This document shows, one piece after another, positions 19,327 through 28,297 of a stretch of DNA of 64,000 bases (position 1 is the first letter of the stretch; the number at the start of each line of letters is the position of its first letter). The notes under the pieces were generated by a model that was not told where the DNA came from, searched no databases, and saw only the letters and a list, made by a program, of their open reading frames with translations. Origin of the DNA: Apoda limacodes (lineage: Eukaryota; Arthropoda; Insecta; Lepidoptera; Limacodidae); the NCBI GenBank assembly GCA_946406115.1, contig OX291543.1, positions 312,501-376,500 on the forward strand, read 5' to 3'. The position numbers were made by a program, and so were the translations under genes.

Positions 19327-19861
19327 AAAATAACGATGGCAGATATAAAACTGAATGAGAAATCGTTAGCAACACCTTCACTAAAAACAACAACAACAAC
19401 AAAGTTGCCTTTGACTGAGGAATGTGAGAACTATCGAATCATGATAGAAAGTGTAATACGATGGGGTTATGAACAGGTGGAAAAATTAAAATCACCTGAC
19501 TCTCGAGACTTTTGTGCAAAAAATCTTCCACCATTTAAGGAGCCAATCTTTTAATATTAGAGAAGAATTAAATAAAATTGGATTTAATCTTCATGCATGG
19601 ATACGTCTGAAGGATTTATTTGAAGGTCGAAAATATAAGATTTTAAAGTGTCAAAGACAAAACAGCAAATTTGGAGCAAATGAAACTGAAATTGTGGTCA
19701 CATTGAAGGAGGGAAACTTGGTTTTACCCTCCCGATTTAATCAGATTGAAGATAACTATTTGAATTATCTGAATTCAGGGAAAACCTATTTGATTAGAAA
19801 AGAGGCTGTGGTAATGTCATGGCTCATCGATTTCACTAAAGAAGAAGAACACCAAAAATAA
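19062..19861 (+). pseudogene. Polinton-associated protein with OB-fold-like C-terminus, frameshifted
   Basis: The gene appears in three frames. MGDDNYNDYNMPTLRQKRD (19,062 on) stops at 19,164. A second frame gives LQLIIRVPRKQIIKPITPT, a poly-Thr tract from a (CAA)n repeat, and TEECENYRIMIESVIRWGYE to a stop at 19,554. The third frame (no ATG of its own) gives NIREELNKIGFNLHAWI, LFEGRKYKILKCQR and GNLVLPSRFNQI to 19,861. The last segment resembles small proteins found beside Polinton genes that look like single-strand DNA-binding OB folds (inference from pattern only). The absence of a start codon in the third part shows these are pieces of one broken gene. Confidence 0.5.
19268..19324. repeat. 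(CAA)n microsatellite inside the ORF
   Basis: About 19 consecutive CAA repeats encode poly-Thr in the frame used; a shorter CAA run occurs at 19,386-19,401. Confidence 0.95.
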
Positions 19862-20441
19862 ATAAAGTTAATTTAAATGATAACACTGTGTGACAAATTT
19901 TTTTTTTTGTGCTCTAACATTTAATGAAACGGCTATTTTTTATCAAAATAAACCTGCTGAACAGAAAAACTTAAATAGATTTTTTGTAACACGTATCATT
20001 TTAAAGTTATGATAAATTGATGTACTATAAATAAATAAAGACAGTATCAAAATTGTATATCATATTTTTTATTTAAATTATTAATTTTACACAAAAAAAA
20101 TGTTATGATTACCCAAATAAACTGTTAGAATTATCTTAAGACCACTAAAACTTTTAATTTATAGTCGTACAGACTTCAGTATTAAAAGAAATCTGCAATT
20201 AACAACGTTTGATCTTTTGTTTTTTACGAGGGTACACGTAAATAGTATTGACACTATAACTTAGAAACGTGACGTGTTAGACAACCATATCAATTGACAA
20301 TGTTTTCAACAATGGAATAAGGAATTCAAATCACGTAATCTTATTTATGTTAGAAAAATCGTGTCACACAGTGTAATTTGTTTCAGAATGAAAGACTAAA
20401 GTTGTAGTGAAATAATGCAAACTGAAGGTTATTAAACCGTT
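19862..20441. other. AT-rich spacer in viral element 2
   Basis: No ORF of note. Several aataaa sequences near 19,860-20,040 could serve as poly(A) signals for the gene ending at 19,861. Confidence 0.35.
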
Positions 20442-20665
20442 GACCTTCATACATCACACAATGAATGTAAAGAAAGCTGGTTAAATTTTCTACATAATAA
20501 TATTTTGTTGAACTATTGGTGCATTCTTGTACCTATAAGCTCATTAAACCAAAAAACAAGTGAATATCTGAGAAAACTGGATATTTTAACATCAAATGAA
20601 CACTATTATTATCTTATAAGGATATGGGATGACGTCACATGTGAAGTAGAAAATTTTGGTGACTA
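20442..20665 (+). pseudogene. Open frame without ATG, possible gene fragment
   Basis: A frame of about 75 codons without a start codon reads ESWLNFLHNNILLNYWC, ISSLNQKTSEYLRKLDIL and YYYLIRIWDDVTCEVENFGD before a TAA. The amino-acid pattern is protein-like for such AT-rich DNA. It could be the tail of a lost gene of element 2 or chance; family unknown. Confidence 0.3.
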
Positions 20666-20757
20666 AAACGTTACCTTTTTTTACAGTTACAGAGTGGATG
20701 ACGATCATAGAAGAGAACGTGAAATCTGAGTGTTTTTCGCATCACCCGTTTACTGAA

Positions 20758-20794
20758 TATATAGGCCATTTGTTTACTGATATTCTTTGCAGTG
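20758..20794 (+). promoter_or_regulatory. TATA box and initiator for the gene at 20,823
   Basis: tatatag at 20,758 is followed about 31 bp later by gcagtgtag, an initiator-like site, and 33 bp further by the ATG. Confidence 0.5.
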
Positions 20795-20822
20795 TAGTTG
20801 GTGAAAACCTTTCTCTTTTAAA

Positions 20823-21280
20823 ATGAATTTGAGATTTACTATAGATATTGAATATTTTCCACTAGGTAATCAGTTTTTGTTTAAAGAGGTGGCAATTTAC
20901 GACTGTGTTCATCATTCGATTCAGCTCTATCATATAAGAATACCATTGTGGGTAAAATATAGCTCAACCATTAACTATGTTATAAGAAATTGTCACGGTA
21001 TCCCATTTCAAAATTACAATGGCGATATCTCATTTAAAAATTTAGTGAAAATAGTCAAAGAGTTAGATCCGCTTTGTCAGCATATTTGGGGTTGTGTGGA
21101 ATATATTTTTTTGAAAAAAATTTGGTTTACAAAGTATTAATATTGAAGTTTTAGGATGTCCAAAATTCGAAAAATTAGTCGTACCAGATTGGGATATAAA
21201 ACCAATTTGTACACGTCATATTTTATTTAGACCATATGTTAAACCAAAACATTGTTTTAATTGTATTGTAGTGCAATAGA
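20823..21280 (+). pseudogene. Conserved small Polinton-associated ORF, frameshifted
   Basis: The ATG at 20,823 opens MNLRFTIDIEYFPLGNQFLF, VAIYDCVHHSIQLYHIRIPL and a WGCVEYI segment. Near 21,115 the frame shifts, and the correct continuation reads GLQSINIEVLGCPKFEKLVV and RHILFRPYVKPKHCFN to a stop near 21,280. It shares start pattern and the Gly/Asn-Cys-Pro end with the element 1 ORF at 9,450-9,833. Function unknown. Here it sits at the opposite end of the element from its position in element 1 relative to the capsid genes. Confidence 0.55.
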
Positions 21281-21351
21281 AGTTAGAAATAAATCTTCGT
21301 CTAAGAAACGTTTTCCGAACTGGTTTATGTAATTCTTTCACTACTTGCAGT

Positions 21352-21675
21352 TTACTCATATTTTTTTGTATGGGATTTTTCTTTACCAACTGGAACTGAT
21401 GACGTCAATATTGGTGTAGGCGTGGGTTGTGGGAGAGCGTTCAATTGACTTTGTATAGCACGTATATTTGCCGAGTTATGTTTAATTTTCTTAAGTAAAT
21501 GTTGTAGTTCTTCCTCAAGCTGTCCTTTGATAATTACATCGTCTTTTGATATTGCTTTCCCCACATTCGCTAACCGACGATATTGACAACTCACAGCTGT
21601 TTTGTGCACAGTAAAAAAGTCGCACTCTCGATTTCTACTCGATTGCAGATAACGTCCAAACTTATCAATGCCCAT
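21352..21675 (-). CDS. 'DKFG' protein, probably virion-associated
   Basis: A 107-codon intact ORF, MGIDKFGRYLQSSRNRECDF, with a conserved CQYRRLANVGKAISKDDVII segment, then a helical coiled-coil-like part (EEELQHLLKKIKHNSANIRA) and a Pro/Thr-rich tail. The element 1 counterpart (13,620) retains only the first ~40 codons. Proteins with this start are frequent beside Polinton capsid genes; a fibre-like role is an unproven analogy. Confidence 0.6.
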   Translation of the reverse strand: MGIDKFGRYLQSSRNRECDFFTVHKTAVSCQYRRLANVGKAISKDDVIIKGQLEEELQHLLKKIKHNSANIRAIQSQLNALPQPTPTPILTSSVPVGKEKSHTKKYE

Positions 21676-21714
21676 CGTGAGAATGATGAAATCACATTTC
21701 GTAACTCTTTTTTA

Positions 21715-22550
21715 TTATATATTTGAAGGTGGCTCTATTATTTTAGCCTCAGTCAACTCTTCTATGATAGATATAATCTCATTATTATGACCATTATTTC
21801 CAGCTTCACGAAAAGCCATCAACAGTCATTGATGGCTTCTATATAGGGTCTAATGAATTTTGTATATTGGTAGCTTTTATCAGCCTGTATCTGTCCTGAT
21901 GGTACATAACCACGTTTATGCGCATTAGTAGTTAGTATAATGTTTAGGTAATCCTTATGGTCTTCATTAGTGACTACTTTTGCATCCGGTTTCTGTTTAC
22001 ATAATAACTCAAGCAGTCCATCGCTCAATTGAAATTGTAGATTTTTCACGTAGATTTCACCTGTTAAATTACTGAATTATATTTTACTGTCACCAATAAA
22101 ATAACCGTTTGGTTGCTCACGTATACCACAGGAAATCTTTTTCTTTCCTTCTATTAATAACTGTTTATTTATGAATGAGGTGATGGGGGAATAATCACTT
22201 AGATCTTTTATTGTTTTTCCAGTTGAAGGTGGAGTTGAGAAATTAAAATTTGTATTTGAATCATTTTCCCCCTCCTCTTCATCCTCCACCAACTCCCCCT
22301 CCCCCTCTTGATACTCGAGTTTAGGCTCCTCATCTTTAATCTCTTTAATGTTTTGAGGTGTGGATGAAGGTCGTCTCTCATCTTTCAAAGTATTTTGCAC
22401 TAAAACCTTTAAAGGCTTGGTGATTGGTTCAAAGGTCTGTTCTAAGGTGGAAGAGAGATCCATCTTGTTGTTTCGTAAAAGTTTAATTTTTTTCTTAACT
22501 AAATCAATGGATTTAACTAGTTTCCGCTTCAAATTTTTATCTCCAAACAC
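21715..22550 (-). pseudogene. Conserved adintovirus-associated coiled-coil-type protein, broken
   Basis: Three pieces on the minus strand. 22,550-22,077 (FGDKNLKRKLVKSIDLVKKK, a long acidic stretch, then GIREQPNGYFIGDSKI) ends at a stop. 22,049-21,819 has LSDGLLELLCKQKPD and LTTNAHKRGYVPSGQIQ. A last piece in another frame, 21,840-21,715, has NNEIISIIEELTEAKII. The nominal start at 22,550 is a GTG; no ATG in frame lies just upstream, so the true start is lost or further upstream. Same blocks as the gene at 13,670-14,590. Confidence 0.65.
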
Positions 22551-22617
22551 CTTTTCAGACCTTTTTAGCGGGGGAATGCATTGTGTAGTGATTCCGTTTT
22601 ATAATTGTTTATATTAT

Positions 22618-23314
22618 TTATTGATTTTTTATTAAAAAGTTATTGAAGCCTTTACGATATCTCCTCTTGTAAATATCTCTCTCTTTATCAATCACAAGAA
22701 ACATATACTTATCCTTCCAGCATTGCTGACATAGTACTAGAAAGTTTTTCCAAGACATGTCTGTATTAACATGATCATCGTAAGCATGCTTCAAATTCAA
22801 TTCATCTTGTTTGAAGAGAATAATCAGGTTGGCGTTATCTCGAACTAACTGTTTTGGTATCTTGCTGTAAGTCTGACATAAATAGAAACAATCTAAGCCT
22901 CTATGTCGACCCATTGAAAAGAATTGACGTATCTTCGAAAGCAACATCATCAAATATGACTAGACTGTACTTTTCTGCAACCTGAGGATAAATTACTTCC
23001 CTAGTGTTTGAAAAGCTATAGAAATTCAGACTGGGCACATTATTGAGCACATGACTTAAAAACAAATACTTTGGTTGTGTTAATGATTTAGAATAAAAAT
23101 ATACATTTTCAAATTTCAACCCTTCTGGGTCTAAAATAAGGCTCAATAAAAGATTGGTTTTTTCACAGTTTGACGGTCCGCATATAAGACACCTTATGCT
23201 GTTCGGTAAAAACGAACCATTTTTTAACATATTTTTATGTTGATTATTCTCATTTAAGTTACTTATGTCCCAGTCTTCAACCGTTAAAGACGCATTTTGC
23301 TTTAAGATCTTCAT
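22618..23314 (-). pseudogene. Genome-packaging ATPase, frameshifted, Walker A altered
   Basis: From the ATG at 23,314 (MKILKQNASLTVEDWDISNL) the ORF includes LPNSIRCLICGPSNCEKTN, where the Walker A Gly before Lys is replaced by Glu, and YSLVIFDDVAFED (Walker B). Near 22,930 the frame shifts; the next ORF (to 22,618) has GRHRGLDCFYLCQTYSKIPK, LKHAYDDHVNTDMSWKNFLV and DKERDIYKRRYRKGF. Together ~230 codons, near full length and longer at the C-terminus than the element 1 copy. It diverges from the phospholipase/core gene with only 42 bp between start codons. Confidence 0.85.
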
Positions 23315-23356
23315 AATTAACTAAGAAAAACCAAATTACTTTTTTACTATATATAA

Positions 23357-24149
23357 TGAGTGAACATCAAATAAAACCTCTCATTAATAAACAATCGTTG
23401 AAACGAAAAGCAAGTGGTGGTGGAGGACTAGTCAACAGTATTATAAATAATTTACCTTTTGAATTACATCTACCTGGATACCGCTATTGCGGCCCTGGCA
23501 CGAAATAAGAAAAACGTTTGAAGCGTGGAGATAAGGGTATTAATATGCTCTATGAATCGTGTAAAGTTCATGATATAGCGACTGCAGAAAACAGTTCTCT
23601 AGACGCACGACATAAGGCAGATATTAGTTTGGCTTTAGCAGCAGAAGAAAGAGCACGTAATTCATCGGATCCAGTAGATTAGCTGGTACTGTGGTGAATA
23701 AAATCATGAAGTTTAAAGAGAAGCGAGGTATGGGCATGAAACCTAAGGTAGCCTTATCTAAAATTCTAAAAGAAAGTAAAAAAGCTGTAAAAAATCATTT
23801 GAAAACAAATAAGAAATGTAAGTAAGTAAGAACTTTAATGAATGTGGTCATCAAGGCAGCAAAGAAAAGTGCTAAAGGAAAAATAATTGAAACACCACGT
23901 GTCATCCCGGTACCGAAACGAGGAGGTTTTCTTCCGCTTTTACCACTGTTGGGGGCGTTAGCAGCTGCAGGCTCTCTAGCGGGCGGTGTTACATCAGCTG
24001 TGAAAAATATTTATGAAATGGCATCAAACAAGAAAAATAGTGGAGAAGGTGTTGCTGTTGGTAAAGGTCTTTATATGGCACCATATAAACGGGGTATGGG
24101 CCTATACCTATCACCTTACCAAGGATCAAAAAAGAATGTGAAGTTATAA
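23357..24149 (+). pseudogene. Virion phospholipase A2 domain fused to core protein, broken
   Basis: The gene starts at the ATG at 23,357 and has LPFELHLPGYRYCGPGTK, the Ca-binding loop of parvovirus-type phospholipase A2, followed by an in-frame TAA. It then gives MLYESCKVHDIATAENSS with the catalytic His-Asp pair and ARHKADISLALAAEERARN. After a frameshift at ~23,680 it continues through a basic linker into the ORF 23,838-24,149: PRVIPVPKRGGFLPLLPLLG, an Ala/Gly-rich helix, and GKGLYMAPYKRGMGLYLSPY. In relatives this protein helps the virion cross endosomal membranes and organises the core. Two stops and one frameshift disable it. Confidence 0.8.
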
Positions 24150-24766
24150 ATTTGGATAATTCAGAAGGTGGTGGGACCCATTGGGTGACATATGTGAAAA
24201 AAGATAAATATTGTGAATACTTTGATAGCTATGGAGATTTAAAGCCACCTATAGATTTTATTTACTATATAAATAGAGGAGCATATAGCAACCCTCAAAA
24301 GAGGTTAGAACAGCGTTCAACAGATGGGACATTAACTGGTTTTAAGAGGTTGAAGCAACAGCTTCAATCAGCTCCAATCAGCCCTGATGATGTGATTTCA
24401 ACTGATCTGATCCGTTCCAACAGGTCTGATGATGAGGTTTCATCAGGTCCGATCCACTCCAACAGGTCTGATGATGAGGTTTCAACAGGTCCGATCCACT
24501 TCAACAGCTTTAATAATCAGGATTAAACTGATCTGATCCGTTCTAAATCTCAACCATTACCTAGAACTATTATTGAGATGGAGGATGAGGGTGATGTGGG
24601 AAGAGTAACAATATATTACAATTACAATCCAGTACAGAAGGTGTATGAAAAAAACTGTGGCCAACTTTGCTTAAGCTTTCTCCCTAATGCTTGTGAACGT
24701 TTATTCTTCAAAAAATTTAAGGTATTATACATTATGGGTTTCATTTCACTTTTGACACCTAACTAG
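24150..24766 (+). pseudogene. Adenovirus-like maturation protease with an insertion before the Cys
   Basis: The first ~60 residues seen in the element 1 protease are missing; the reading starts inside the gene right after the core protein stop. GGGTHWVTYVKKDK holds the catalytic His and EYFDSYGDLKPPIDF the Asp. Then about 300 bp of unrelated sequence, with a 42-bp tandem repeat and a stop, interrupts it. The ORF at 24,578 resumes with VTIYYNYNPVQKVYE and NCGQLCLSFL, the catalytic Cys region. Family function is cleavage of virion precursors. Confidence 0.8.
24404..24547. repeat. 42-bp tandem repeat within the protease gene
   Basis: Units share tccaacaggtctgatgatga and ggtccgatccact; about three copies, the last diverged. 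In frame it gives a 14-residue repeat with SNRSDDEVS. Confidence 0.8.
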
Positions 24767-24768
24767 AG

Positions 24769-25482
24769 ATGTTGTCTCTCACTTTAAATGGTGACGAATC
24801 TGTTTTAGAAACTCATTTCTTGCCTCCTATAGAATTAAGTGAGGAAGACAATTATGAATGTGCATTAATCTATTTTAAATCTTTTAATTCAAATCCAAAT
24901 GTGGATAATAATAATAATCTCTTTCATTATGGTGACAATCAGGTGGTAGAGGTACTGGTGGGTTTCTATGAGCTCAATAATGTCTTCAAAGTCCTAGATA
25001 GACTCATCTTGAAAAAAAATGATTCTTTAGGTGTTGGTGCAGAAAACTTGATTGATATGGAGGCTAATAGAAACAAAATGAAATGTGTGATTTACTCGCA
25101 AAAATTGGATGTACATTTCGAGAAGGAGAGGTCTATCGGAAGCCTTTTAGGATTTTCAAAAAAGGTCCTTCTAAAGAACAAGGTTCATCTATCCGATCGA
25201 CCAATTAATATTCTAATTACAAACACTATAAGAGTTGAGTGCAATATAATTGAGGGCTCATTCATTAACAATCAACGATCGACAGCTATTCACGAGTTCT
25301 CACCCACCGTGCCTCCTGGATATCAACTCATAGAGAGTCCATCTAATCCGATTTTTTTACCGTTAAAACAAAAAAGCATACAACATCTTCAAGTTCGTCT
25401 TGTTAACGAGTACGGCGCACCTGTTAACTTTAGAGGAGAAAATATTTCCATCCGTTTGCATATAAGAAAAACTCCAAAATGA
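24769..25482 (+). CDS. Penton-like (single jelly-roll) capsid protein
   Basis: An intact 237-codon ORF from ATG 24,769. The N-terminus reads MLSLTLNGDESVLETHFLPP with NYECALIYFKSFN. The middle has SIGSLLGFSKKVLLKNKVHL and NTIRVECNIIEGSFINNQRS, followed by HEFSPTVPPGYQLIESPSNP. The C-terminus has INxR-type strands ending LHIRKTPK (exactly SIRLHIRKTPK). It corresponds along its length to the broken gene at 11,205-11,873. In adintovirus/Polinton virions this protein forms the vertices. The stop overlaps the next ATG (ATGA). It is the best preserved capsid gene of either element. Confidence 0.8.
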   Translation: MLSLTLNGDESVLETHFLPPIELSEEDNYECALIYFKSFNSNPNVDNNNNLFHYGDNQVVEVLVGFYELNNVFKVLDRLILKKNDSLGVGAENLIDMEANRNKMKCVIYSQKLDVHFEKERSIGSLLGFSKKVLLKNKVHLSDRPINILITNTIRVECNIIEGSFINNQRSTAIHEFSPTVPPGYQLIESPSNPIFLPLKQKSIQHLQVRLVNEYGAPVNFRGENISIRLHIRKTPK

Positions 25483-25661
25483 TTATATATAAAAGTAATA
25501 CATATGTGAGTTCTAACATTAGTAACCTTCAAACCATTGATGAATCAACACCTCTACAGAAGTGTGAAAAATCACTGGGTAAATACATTGAGATAAGGAA
25601 AGATAATATTCTATACCTCAAATCTTTAGGCTTTAAAATATGTCGTCATCATCAATACTAA
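25479..25661 (+). CDS. Short linker ORF between penton and hexon
   Basis: A 60-codon ORF, starting at the ATGA overlap with the penton stop and overlapping the hexon start by 22 bp. It begins MIIYKSNTYVSSNISNLQTI and ends YLKSLGFKICRHHQ. The element 1 ORF in the same position has the same end (FLKALGF). Function unknown; the conserved coupling suggests co-translation or reinitiation. Confidence 0.55.
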   Translation: MIIYKSNTYVSSNISNLQTIDESTPLQKCEKSLGKYIEIRKDNILYLKSLGFKICRHHQY

Positions 25662-25968
25662 AAATTCAAGATAAGGTGGCTTTCGATGACTCATTGGAAA
25701 GTGTGGAATACCATCAGTTCAAACCATATAATGAGTCATACAGAAATAATGATGAAATTCGTATTTGCATCAATAGTCAAGATCTAAGTGTTACCATGTC
25801 AGAGTCAACTTTTAATGGAGGGTGAAATAAAGGATGGCACTTTTATAAACAATGGAGCTGCGTTTCTCTTTGATAGCATCCGCTATGAATTAAAAAGAGT
25901 TAAAATTGAACCAAGAATTGTGGTATTACAACTACAATGAAGGGACTTGTTTCATACAGCGTTTTTTT
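25640..25968 (+). pseudogene. Hexon-like major capsid protein, N-terminal fragment
   Basis: The ATG at 25,640 opens MSSSSILKIQDKVAFDDSLE and YRNNDEIRICINSQDLSVTM, stopping after 61 codons. A frameshift restores the family pattern: GTFINNGAAFLFDSIRYELK. A second shift at ~25,920 gives ITTTMKGLVSYS. The sequence then leaves the family at ~25,968, where repeats start, so about two thirds of the gene are absent. It corresponds to 11,038-10,680 of element 1. Confidence 0.75.
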
Positions 25969-26014
25969 GTTGTGTTTGTTAGTGTTAGGGCAAGGTTTTT
26001 ATGAAAGAAAAAAA

Positions 26015-26190
26015 AAAGGTGTCAAGTGCGAGTCGGACTCACTTGACAGCTTTTTTTAGGAAAACCGATTTCAATGAAATTTTGGTAAGTTGTTATGCAC
26101 ACGCCGGGGAAGGTTTCTGAATTAGTATCACAATAGGTTGGTGCGGCGTTGTTTTAAAAAAAGAAAGAACGTTCGCCGGGTCAGCTTTTT
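26015..26190. mobile_element. Helitron-like repeat fragment
   Basis: Has gtcaagtgcgagtcggact near the start and gttcgccgggtcagc near 26,170, both shared with the element at 57,517-57,754 that ends in CTAG. The 3' terminus here lacks a clear CTAGT. Confidence 0.5.
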
Positions 26191-26424
26191 TATTATAAAT
26201 GAAAATAAATTTTTAGAATCTTTACTTACCATCATCGTTATTATTACAGAATTGGCTTTTAGCCTATTTCGCATCCAGTGTCCTCTATAATTAATGCGCA
26301 CTTGGCCTACTAAAAACATTCTTCTTAGTAAGTAGGTATAGACTTGTGCCCAAAAGTGGGAAGTGTGCGTTGATATACTCATTCGTTTAGTTCTTTGTTT
26401 CAATATACCAAGGTGACAAATAAG
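26191..26424. repeat. Dispersed lepidopteran-type repeat
   Basis: On the minus strand it reads cacttttgggcacaagtct, a phrase typical of a common dispersed repeat in moth and butterfly DNA. No gene. Confidence 0.4.
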
Positions 26425-26605
26425 TATACGGCCCGCCTCGTGTGGAGCAGTCAACGCAGCCTATGGACGGTGACCCCTGTGCGTGACTGACTATATAGGC
26501 TTATGGTGTGAGGATGGACTCCCTCACGGTGGCAAGCGATGCGATAGTAGAAAGGAGACTTGACGTCTGCATAGTTTTTAACAATTCCTCAGATTTTTTT
26601 TGTTT
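26425..26605 (-). mobile_element. Daphne-like LINE, 3' end fragment of a related subfamily
   Basis: The plus strand shows acggcccgcctcgtgtggag, cagcctatggacggtgaccc and agcgatgcgatagtagaaag. All are diverged versions of the 3' end of the LINE at 2.8-6.4 kb. It is immediately followed by another copy starting at 26,636. Confidence 0.65.
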
Positions 26606-26635
26606 TTTTTTTTTATACCACTAAGGTGGCAAGCA

Positions 26636-28297
26636 AGCTTAGGGTCCGCCTGATGGTAAGCGGTCACCGTAGCCTATGGACGCTTGCAACACCAGGGGTA
26701 TCACTTGCGCGTTGCCGACCCTTCAGAAATCTAATAACTTCTTTCTTGAAGAACTCCATACTGTAGTCCTTGCAGAAAATCTTGGCAGGGAGCTCATTCC
26801 ACAACCCAAGCGTTCGCGGGAGGAAGTTTCTCTGAAACCGCACTGTACGCGACCATTTAGGTTCTAAAGTGTGAGAATGAATTACCTGCCGATGGCGAGC
26901 GGTACGATGGTAGAAAGTAGCCGTGGGCATCATTTCGAACAATTCCTCAGAACACAACCCATTGTAAAAGCGGTAGAACACACACAGGGAGGCAAAGTCT
27001 CTCCTCAGACTTAAGGGCTCGATACCGCAAGTGAGTTTGAAATCGTCGACAATTCTCACAGCCCGTCGTTGAACTGAGTCAAAAGGGCCAAGCTGGTATC
27101 CGGGTGCACCGGCCCAGAGATGGCAGCAGTACTCCATATGGGGCCGAACTTGCGACTTTTAAAGTAACAACCTTTGCCCCGACGTGAAGTACTGCTTCGC
27201 TCTGTTGAGTACACCAAGTTTTTTGGACGCCAGCTTCACCTTATCTTGTAAATGATCTCGGAACTGAACATCGCTGGAGATGTCGACAGCAAGGATCCCA
27301 ATGCTCTTGGAGATGGAGAGCGGAATGTTCTGGAATTGTGGGACCACAGTGGAGTTTTCTTAGCGGTGAACGCGCACACTTGTGTCTTTGTAGGGTTGAA
27401 TCGGAACAAGTTTACCCGTCCCCAGTCAGAGACCTGGGACAGTGTGATCTCGATTTGAGACACAAGTTCTCCGCAGTTTTCCTCCACAACGGAACGAGGG
27501 ATGTTTGCACGACCCGTGTAAAAAGCGTGTCTAGTACTGTCATCTGCATAGCAATGTATGTTGTTGATGTCCAACAAGTCATTGATATGCAGTAGAAACA
27601 GCGTAGGTGGCAGCACAGAGCCTTGCGGGACACCAGCATTAATGTCCATGCTATCAGAGCAACTACCGTCAACTACGGCTCGTATGCGTCTGCCGGACAA
27701 AAAGCTAGCCACCCATTAGCACAAACCCTCGGGCACTCCGTAAGATGGCAACTTCGATAGAAGACCCTGGCCCCGGCCAGACCCGATCGAACGCCTTCGC
27801 TATGTCCAGGCTACATGCCAATGCCTCCCCCTGACTCTCAATGGCTAGTGCCCATCGGTGTGTGAGATACACTAGAAGGTCACCAGTCGAGCGACCGTTG
27901 CGAAAGCCATATTGACGGTCACTGACCAGATCGTGTACTTCTATGTATCTTAGAAGCTGTGTGTTGATCACACGCTCCATCACCTAAGAGAGGAGAGAGG
28001 TAATAGCGATAGGCCTGTAATTCGATGGATCTGATCTATCGCCCTTTCTGGGCACCAGGTGCACATTCGCAGTCTCCCATGAAGACGGAAATTGCCTTGT
28101 ATAGTAGGAAAGCGCGAATCGGCGCGTGAGTACAGGAAATAACTCAGGATCACACTGCTTAAGCACTACTGCTGGTATACCGTCTGGCCCACTCGACTTA
28201 TGAACGTCTAGAGAAAGCAACGCCCGCCGGACCTCCCGCTGCCTTATAATTACTAGCCGTAGTCCAAGCCTCATATGCATTTTGCTTAAGAATTGTT
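26636..28297 (-). mobile_element. Daphne-like LINE, truncated copy with frameshifts
   Basis: The minus strand matches the 988-codon ORF at 2,833-5,799: HKSSGPDGIPAVVLKQC, LDIAKAFDRVWP, GVPQGSVLPPTLF, CYADDSTRHAFY and MEYCCHLWAGAPGY, ending at the shared 3' tail near 26,640. It is broken by several frameshifts and by a ~360-bp deletion at ~28,248 that joins DVH-region sequence to the KAYEAWT-encoding region. The 5' end stops at ~28,297, the usual 5' truncation. Confidence 0.9.

Larger units (their letters stand above)
18480..25968. mobile_element. Adintovirus/Maverick-Polinton type element 2 (decayed, truncated on the right)
   Basis: Gene content overlaps element 1 but the arrangement differs. 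Left plus-strand genes (18,567; 19,062; 20,823) are followed by the minus-strand block DKFG-coiled coil-ATPase (21,352-23,314) and the plus-strand block phospholipase A2/core-protease-penton-linker-hexon (23,357-25,968). The two blocks diverge from a 42-bp gap. The hexon is cut after ~110 codons, where Helitron- and LINE-derived repeats begin. No integrase or DNA polymerase is visible. The left limit is uncertain; the ORF at 17,913 may also belong. Confidence 0.85.

Noticed and set aside
26128..26454. 108-codon minus-strand frame
   Set aside because: Lies across Helitron-like and other dispersed repeat sequence; no domain pattern.
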